DNA of 64,000 bases from Ruegeria halocynthiae. Lineage in GTDB: Bacteria > Pseudomonadota > Alphaproteobacteria > Rhodobacterales > Rhodobacteraceae. A model generated the notes under the pieces. That model was not told the origin of the DNA. It worked only from the letters and a program-made list of their open reading frames with translations, and ran no database searches. Within the stretch, counting starts at the first letter, position 1; each line of letters starts with the position of its first letter. Below, one piece after another: positions 60,055 through 64,000 of this stretch. The translations under genes were made by a program, and so were the position numbers. The DNA lies in assembly GCF_000743705.1 (NCBI RefSeq), contig NZ_JQEZ01000001.1:1108070-1172069 (forward strand), in the 5' to 3' direction.

Positions 60055-61245
60055 ATGAGCATGCCGAAACTGACCAAACGCGCCGTAGAAGCCCTGCCCG
60101 TTGAGGTGAAAGACTACTTTGTTTGGGATAGTCAGATTGCCGGGTTTGGTGTCCGCGTCATGCCCTCCGGTGCCAAAACCTATCAGGCGCAATATCGCAA
60201 AGGTGGAAGAACACGGCGTGTCTCTATCGGTCGGCATGGCAAGATCACAGTCGACGAGGCACGGAAGCTGGCAAAGGAAGTCATGGGGCAAGTGGCAAAG
60301 GGAGAGAACCCTGCCGAAGAGATTTCCCAACATCGCCGCGCACCCACGGTTGCGGCCTTGTGTGAGCGGTTCTTTGACACTCACGTCAAAGAACGCTGCA
60401 AACCTTCCACTCAAGGGGAGTACCGTAGGGCAATAGACCTGTTCATTGCTCCGGCCATCGGCAGCTTCAAAGTGGTTGACGTGGAGCGGAAAGACATTGC
60501 CGAGTTGCACCACAAGTTCCGGGATAAACCCTATCAGGCGAACCGGACATTGGGCGTGTTGTCCAAGATGTTCAATCTGGCGGAAATCTGGGGCTTGCGC
60601 CCTGACGGGTCAAACCCGTGCCGCCACGTCCCGAAATACCGCGAAGAAAAGCGGGAACGGTTTCTGAACCAAAATGAGCTGCAACGGCTTGGGCAGGTTT
60701 TGGCAGACGCAGAGCGGGATGGGGCAGAGTCACCGTTTGTCGTCGCCGCCTTCCGATTGCTGATCCTGACCGGCTGTCGCCTTGGTGAAATCCAGACCTT
60801 GCAATGGTCCTTCATCACGGACGTTGGAATGGAGCTACCAGACACCAAAACGGGTGCGCGACGCATTCCCCTGCCCCAAGCCGCCAGAGCGGTTCTGAGT
60901 GCGCTGCCACGGCTTCCTGACAATCCTTATGTCATTACTGGGGCTGGACCCGGCCACTATGCCACTGACCTGCAAAAGCCATGGCGACGTATACGTAAGC
61001 GGGCCGGGTTAAACGACGTCCGTATTCATGACCTGCGCCATACCTATGCGTCGAATGCCGTTTCGTCGGGCATGCCAATCCAAATGGTTGGGCGGTTGCT
61101 GGGTCACAGTCAAATTCAGACCACCATGCGATACGCACATCTGGCCGATGATCCGGTGCGGCGGGCGGCAGAAGAAAACGCGGCACGGCTCAATACATTC
61201 GTTGGTGCGGAGGAGACCGGCCACGGGTTGCGCCTAGTTAGGTAA
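60055..61245 (+). CDS. int: Tyrosine-recombinase integrase (P4/DUF4102 type)
   Basis: 396-aa integrase. The N-terminal DUF4102-like arm domain (KLTKRAVEALPVEVKDYFVWDSQIAGFGVRVMPSGAKTYQAQYR) is followed by a core-binding SAM-like domain (about 95-190) and a catalytic domain with R242 (TGCRLGEIQ), H325-R328 (HDLRHTYAS), H351 (LLGHSQIQTT) and nucleophile Y360 (MRYAHL). Full length and intact. ATG 60055 follows AAAGGGA. Adjacent to the tRNA 3' fragment, it is the integrase of an element that starts at about 59,883 and extends rightwards past the window. Confidence 0.93.
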   Translation: MSMPKLTKRAVEALPVEVKDYFVWDSQIAGFGVRVMPSGAKTYQAQYRKGGRTRRVSIGRHGKITVDEARKLAKEVMGQVAKGENPAEEISQHRRAPTVAALCERFFDTHVKERCKPSTQGEYRRAIDLFIAPAIGSFKVVDVERKDIAELHHKFRDKPYQANRTLGVLSKMFNLAEIWGLRPDGSNPCRHVPKYREEKRERFLNQNELQRLGQVLADAERDGAESPFVVAAFRLLILTGCRLGEIQTLQWSFITDVGMELPDTKTGARRIPLPQAARAVLSALPRLPDNPYVITGAGPGHYATDLQKPWRRIRKRAGLNDVRIHDLRHTYASNAVSSGMPIQMVGRLLGHSQIQTTMRYAHLADDPVRRAAEENAARLNTFVGAEETGHGLRLVR

Positions 61246-61543
61246 GTCATTCAGAGTGACCAACTCTATGAACGTATACATAGGCGGGCTACGTTACGTA
61301 GGGCCCCTACGTATACGATACGTTACATAGGGGTTTTCTCCCTACCCGGGGTATACCCGGCCCCGCGTATACCCCGGGTAGAGCGAATCGCTAGAAGCGC
61401 TCATAACCACATAGAGCCCTTTGCTGCCATTGCCGCTCAGCGTAGGCGCTGCGGGTGCATTCGGCAGCTTTCGGTCGGATTGCAGACCATGTTCCTCAGG
61501 GTGATGAAAACAAACACTGCGGGACATTGCCGCCTTTGACTTG
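61246..61543. repeat. Palindrome-rich spacer downstream of the integrase
   Basis: It contains two perfect inverted repeats: TACGTAGGG / CCCTACGTA at 61295-61313 (1-nt centre), and CTACCCGGGGTATAC (61342-61356) / GTATACCCCGGGTAG (61367-61381) with a 10-nt spacer. Further GTATAC and GTTACATAG copies lie between 61273 and 61330. No coding sequence. It may serve as terminator between convergent genes or as a recombination or transfer site of the element. Confidence 0.8.
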
Positions 61544-62452
61544 CTAAGACAGATTAGCGACCGCGCCGACAAATTCGGTCCACCGCTCGCGATCCACAAA
61601 CCCATAATGTCCTGCACCCGCCCACTCGTGCGCTGTACAGTTGGGAAGCTCAGAGCAAAGGTGCCGTGGCATTTCCGGTGAGATAATATCGTCCGCAGTA
61701 CCATAGAACATCTCCACCGGTTGCTGGATCTCCTTTGGCGAAAATCCCCAATCCCAAAGAGCCATCGTCATTTCGAAAACTCCTTCCTCGTGTTGCAGAT
61801 AACCAAGGCGAAAGTTCTCTTCGAATAAGGCTTGCTGCTCTGGATTGCGGAGTATTGTTTTGGCTTCGTCGGGCATTTGGTCAACTACAGACTCCACGTA
61901 TGAAGGGATGTCTTTCAAAGCACTTTTAGCGCCCATACGCTCTGCCCAGCGGATCAGTAAGGTCAAATGGCGCAATTTCGCGATGGTCTTCAGATCCTTC
62001 AGCACCAGCATTTTAGTAACGCCGGGTTCATCGAATGGTGCCACAGGAGAAGCGAGCGCTACCTTGCGCACACGTTCGGGCATGTGAAATGCCACCGCCA
62101 AAGCGTGGGGGCCGCCTCCGGAATGGCCCGCCACGTTGAAGGAATCGAGGCCAAGATGGTCAGCCAGGTCCTCCATATCAGCGCCCCAATCGACCATCTT
62201 CCGGTCCTTCTTCGGGCTCGACCCTCCAACACCGGGTTCGTCTGCTGCAATCCATCGCATTCCAAGCGAAGCGGTCAGACTATCGTCGGGATGACGAATT
62301 ACGTGAGAGTCGGAAAACCCATGGCTAAAAATCACTGGTGTTCCATCTGGGTCGCCGTAAGTGCTGAATGCAAGCGTTCTACCATCTCTAAGAGTTATTT
62401 GATTGGTCAAGTTGTTCTCCAAAAACGAAATAACTTTGTGTGGTGAGTTCAT
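61544..62452 (-). CDS. Alpha/beta hydrolase
   Basis: 302-aa alpha/beta-hydrolase fold protein: oxyanion-hole SHGFSDSH near residues 43-50, nucleophile S111 in GHSGGGPHAL, acid D in YGTADDIISPEM near 250 and catalytic histidine in GAGHYGFVD near 282. No signal peptide. Substrate cannot be told (esterase, lactonase or haloalkane-type all share this pattern). It is carried on the integrated element, convergent with the integrase. Confidence 0.87.
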   Translation of the reverse strand: MNSPHKVISFLENNLTNQITLRDGRTLAFSTYGDPDGTPVIFSHGFSDSHVIRHPDDSLTASLGMRWIAADEPGVGGSSPKKDRKMVDWGADMEDLADHLGLDSFNVAGHSGGGPHALAVAFHMPERVRKVALASPVAPFDEPGVTKMLVLKDLKTIAKLRHLTLLIRWAERMGAKSALKDIPSYVESVVDQMPDEAKTILRNPEQQALFEENFRLGYLQHEEGVFEMTMALWDWGFSPKEIQQPVEMFYGTADDIISPEMPRHLCSELPNCTAHEWAGAGHYGFVDRERWTEFVGAVANLS

Positions 62453-62951
62453 TGGACTGCTGGCGTAGTTTTAATCCGAGGATACGAGCCGATCTCACCT
62501 TTTTGTACCATAACTATTGGGCCACATAATGAAACGCCGATGTCAGATTGGGCTCGGAGCGGCCATTCTCTGCGACGTGCCCGAGCTGGTGCGTAGAGCC
62601 CTTACCGGACCTTCACCAAACGTTGAGTCTTCGCTCGTGCAGCAAGTCGCAAACCGCTTAAACCGGACATTGGATTTCCCAGGCTGGAACGGTGATAGAG
62701 CGGACTTTCCCGCCTTTTGCTCACGCGGCCTTTGCTGACGCAGCATCACTTTGCGGGCGCGGAACCCTCTCTGCTGCGTTGCAGCCAATGTCGCCACAGC
62801 GGTCATTCAAAGTGCCGCTGAGCCACAAAATTCAAACCGTGCTTTCGCCGCAGGCGGTTCCAACGATTCAGTCGCGAACGGAGCCGCCGTTGGACCTTCT
62901 GTTTTCTACGGCCGCTTTTTGCACGGACCATTCTTATGGTAGGAGGCATAG
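62453..62951. other. Intergenic region without supported genes
   Basis: 499 bp between divergent hydrolase and GST-like genes. Several short open frames exist but none has a good ribosome site together with protein-like sequence. The text looks like decayed or dispersed intergenic sequence. It must contain the promoters for both neighbours. Confidence 0.45.
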
Positions 62952-63599
62952 ATGGAATATTCAGTCATTCTCCGCGGCTATCGCTACAGTGTTTACAATC
63001 GTATTGCGCGAGTAGTGCTGCACGAGAAGGGTGTCGCGTACAAAACTGAAGAGATTGATCCCTTCGCAGCCAATGTTCCGGAAGATTATCTCAAACGGCA
63101 TCCATTTGGACGGGTGCCTGTCCTAAGCCATGGCGAGTTTGATGTATTCGAAACTTCCGCAATCGCTCGGTACGTCAATGCGGCTTTTGAGGGGCCGGAA
63201 TTGATGCCAACCGAAGCTGAGACACTGGCGCGCGTCACGCAGGTGGTCTCGATTGTCGATAGTTACGGTTATCGACCCATGGTCCGACAGGTTTTTGCCC
63301 ATCGAGTTTTTCGGCCCGCTGTCGGTGAAGTCGCAGATGAAGCTGAAATCACAGCGGGCATCGATGCGTCTCACACTGTACTAGGTGCACTGAACAACAT
63401 TGCGAAAGAGGGCCGCGTCTTGGATGGCCAGAGTTTCACCATTGCAGACTGCCATCTAGCGCCGATGATCGCCTACTTTGTGCAAGCACAGGAAGGCGCT
63501 AGTGCATTGAAGGCTCACTCAAAGCTCGCTGACTGGTGGGCAACCGTATCGCGGCGAGAAAGCCTCCAAGCCACCGAATCCGGCCTTCCAAACAATTGA
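62952..63599 (+). CDS. Glutathione S-transferase family protein
   Basis: 215-aa GST-like protein: thioredoxin-fold N-domain (YSVILRGYRYSVYNRIARVVLHEKGVAYKTEEID; HPFGRVPVLSHGEFDVFETSAIARYV, with the cis-Pro VPVL and glutathione-binding ETSAI) and helical C-domain with the N-cap/hydrophobic-staple motif SFTIADCHLAPMIAYF. AGGAGG lies a few bases before ATG 62952. Located on the integrated element; substrate unknown. Confidence 0.9.
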   Translation: MEYSVILRGYRYSVYNRIARVVLHEKGVAYKTEEIDPFAANVPEDYLKRHPFGRVPVLSHGEFDVFETSAIARYVNAAFEGPELMPTEAETLARVTQVVSIVDSYGYRPMVRQVFAHRVFRPAVGEVADEAEITAGIDASHTVLGALNNIAKEGRVLDGQSFTIADCHLAPMIAYFVQAQEGASALKAHSKLADWWATVSRRESLQATESGLPNN

Positions 63600-63865
63600 C
63601 TCAATGTGCCTCGTCGGAAGCCGCCATTCACGCAACGCGCAACATCTGTGACTCTGGGCTCATCCGACACTTTCGCCGCACGATCCATGAACGGCGGGCC
63701 TAGTCCGGCGTGGCGTTCGCTGCGCCGCGCACGGGTAGGAAAGATGCGGACAAAGGGTGAATTCGCTGCGGCTGCTCCAATGTCGGCTTTGGCGAACTTG
63801 AATCTAGGCATTACTTCGCAATGGTAAGCCTTAAATCCGCCGAAACTTGCTGCTATCTTGGGCGC

Positions 63866-64000
63866 ATGAAGAGAACAGACTTTACCTTTCGACAGGCGCA
63901 ATCAGCCTTTGATCTAATTTCCGTTCTTCAGTCGTTTGCTGATGACAAGTTGGCTCAGTATGGCGGGTGCGATCTTCCCAAAATAGTGAAAATTGGGGCC
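63866..64000 (+). CDS. Probable gene cut by the right window edge
   Basis: ATG 63866 opens a frame of 45 codons that runs off the window: MKRTDFTFRQAQSAFDLISV, then a hydrophilic stretch. No family can be recognised from so short a piece and no strong ribosome site is seen (GGGCGC upstream). It lies on the integrated element, 266 bp after the GST-like gene. Confidence 0.45.
   Translation, partial: MKRTDFTFRQAQSAFDLISVLQSFADDKLAQYGGCDLPKIVKIGA

Noticed and set aside
62543..62806. Short ORFs in the spacer between the hydrolase and GST-like genes
   Set aside because: No ribosome site, no protein-like composition, and competing frames on both strands.

Overview
The window reads as a chromosomal segment of an alphaproteobacterium of the Rhodobacteraceae (Roseobacter group). 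The evidence is the high and even GC content of the catabolic genes, the gene repertoire (TRAP and ProU-type transporters, a sulfopropanediol-type dehydrogenase locus, non-pyrrolysine MttB with a dimethylglycine-dehydrogenase-like protein, a Tad pilus locus), and dense operons with 4-nt ATGA stop/start overlaps. About 50 protein genes can be supported. One gene runs off the left edge and one probable gene runs off the right edge.

Layout. (1) 1-7.3 kb: a secreted protein cut by the left edge, a TetR regulator, and a four-gene translationally coupled cassette hyuA-hyuB-aminotransferase-Asp/Glu racemase family protein. (2) 7.3-17.5 kb: an eleven-gene minus-strand operon with a divergent LacI regulator and two 14-bp operators. 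It encodes a small membrane protein, a TRAP transporter, an HpsN-like sulfopropanediol 3-dehydrogenase, an SDR, a zinc dehydrogenase, a universal stress protein, sulfopyruvate decarboxylase ComDE and an FMN-dependent 2-hydroxyacid dehydrogenase. Together these fit uptake and oxidation of 2,3-dihydroxypropane-1-sulfonate (DHPS) through sulfolactate and sulfopyruvate to sulfoacetaldehyde; the desulfonating enzyme Xsc is not in the window. (3) 17.5-28.4 kb: LysR, a dimethylglycine-dehydrogenase-like flavoprotein, an MttB-family protein, two convergent ureohydrolases and a glycine-betaine-type ABC transporter, suggesting use of a methylated amine and/or guanidino compound. (4) 28.7-35.4 kb: LysR and a divergent five-gene operon (aldehyde dehydrogenase, M19 dipeptidase-like, an unrecognised 561-aa protein, DUF3726-like, Ldh2-family dehydrogenase). 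I cannot assign it a pathway, and it is the best candidate here for an undescribed system. (5) 35.8-37.8 kb: a membrane-bound class III nucleotide cyclase.

(6) 38.0-40.7 kb: an IS66-family element whose tnpC is a mosaic of two diverged transposase genes. (7) 40.9-49.5 kb: a Tad pilus operon (flp, rcpC, tadG, tadE, tadE-like, tadZ, tadA, tadB, tadC) without secretin, prepilin peptidase or tadD. (8) 50-55.7 kb: a LuxR regulator, a small protein, two divergent secreted Gly/Asn-rich proteins (one PepSY-like with nine 24-bp repeats) and an OmpR-type two-component system with a possible direct-repeat operator. (9) 55.9-59.3 kb: a histidine kinase, a single-domain receiver and a receiver-cyclase protein in one coupled operon. 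(10) 59.8-64 kb: the left end of an integrated element. The 3' half of a CAT-anticodon tRNA serves as attachment site and is followed by a tyrosine integrase, a palindrome-rich spacer, an alpha/beta hydrolase and a GST-family protein. The other end of the element lies beyond the window.

A recurring theme is a strong intercistronic hairpin directly after the gene whose product is needed in excess: both transporter binding proteins and the Flp pilin. Functions are read from motifs and context. No homology search was run, and pathway assignments are inferences.
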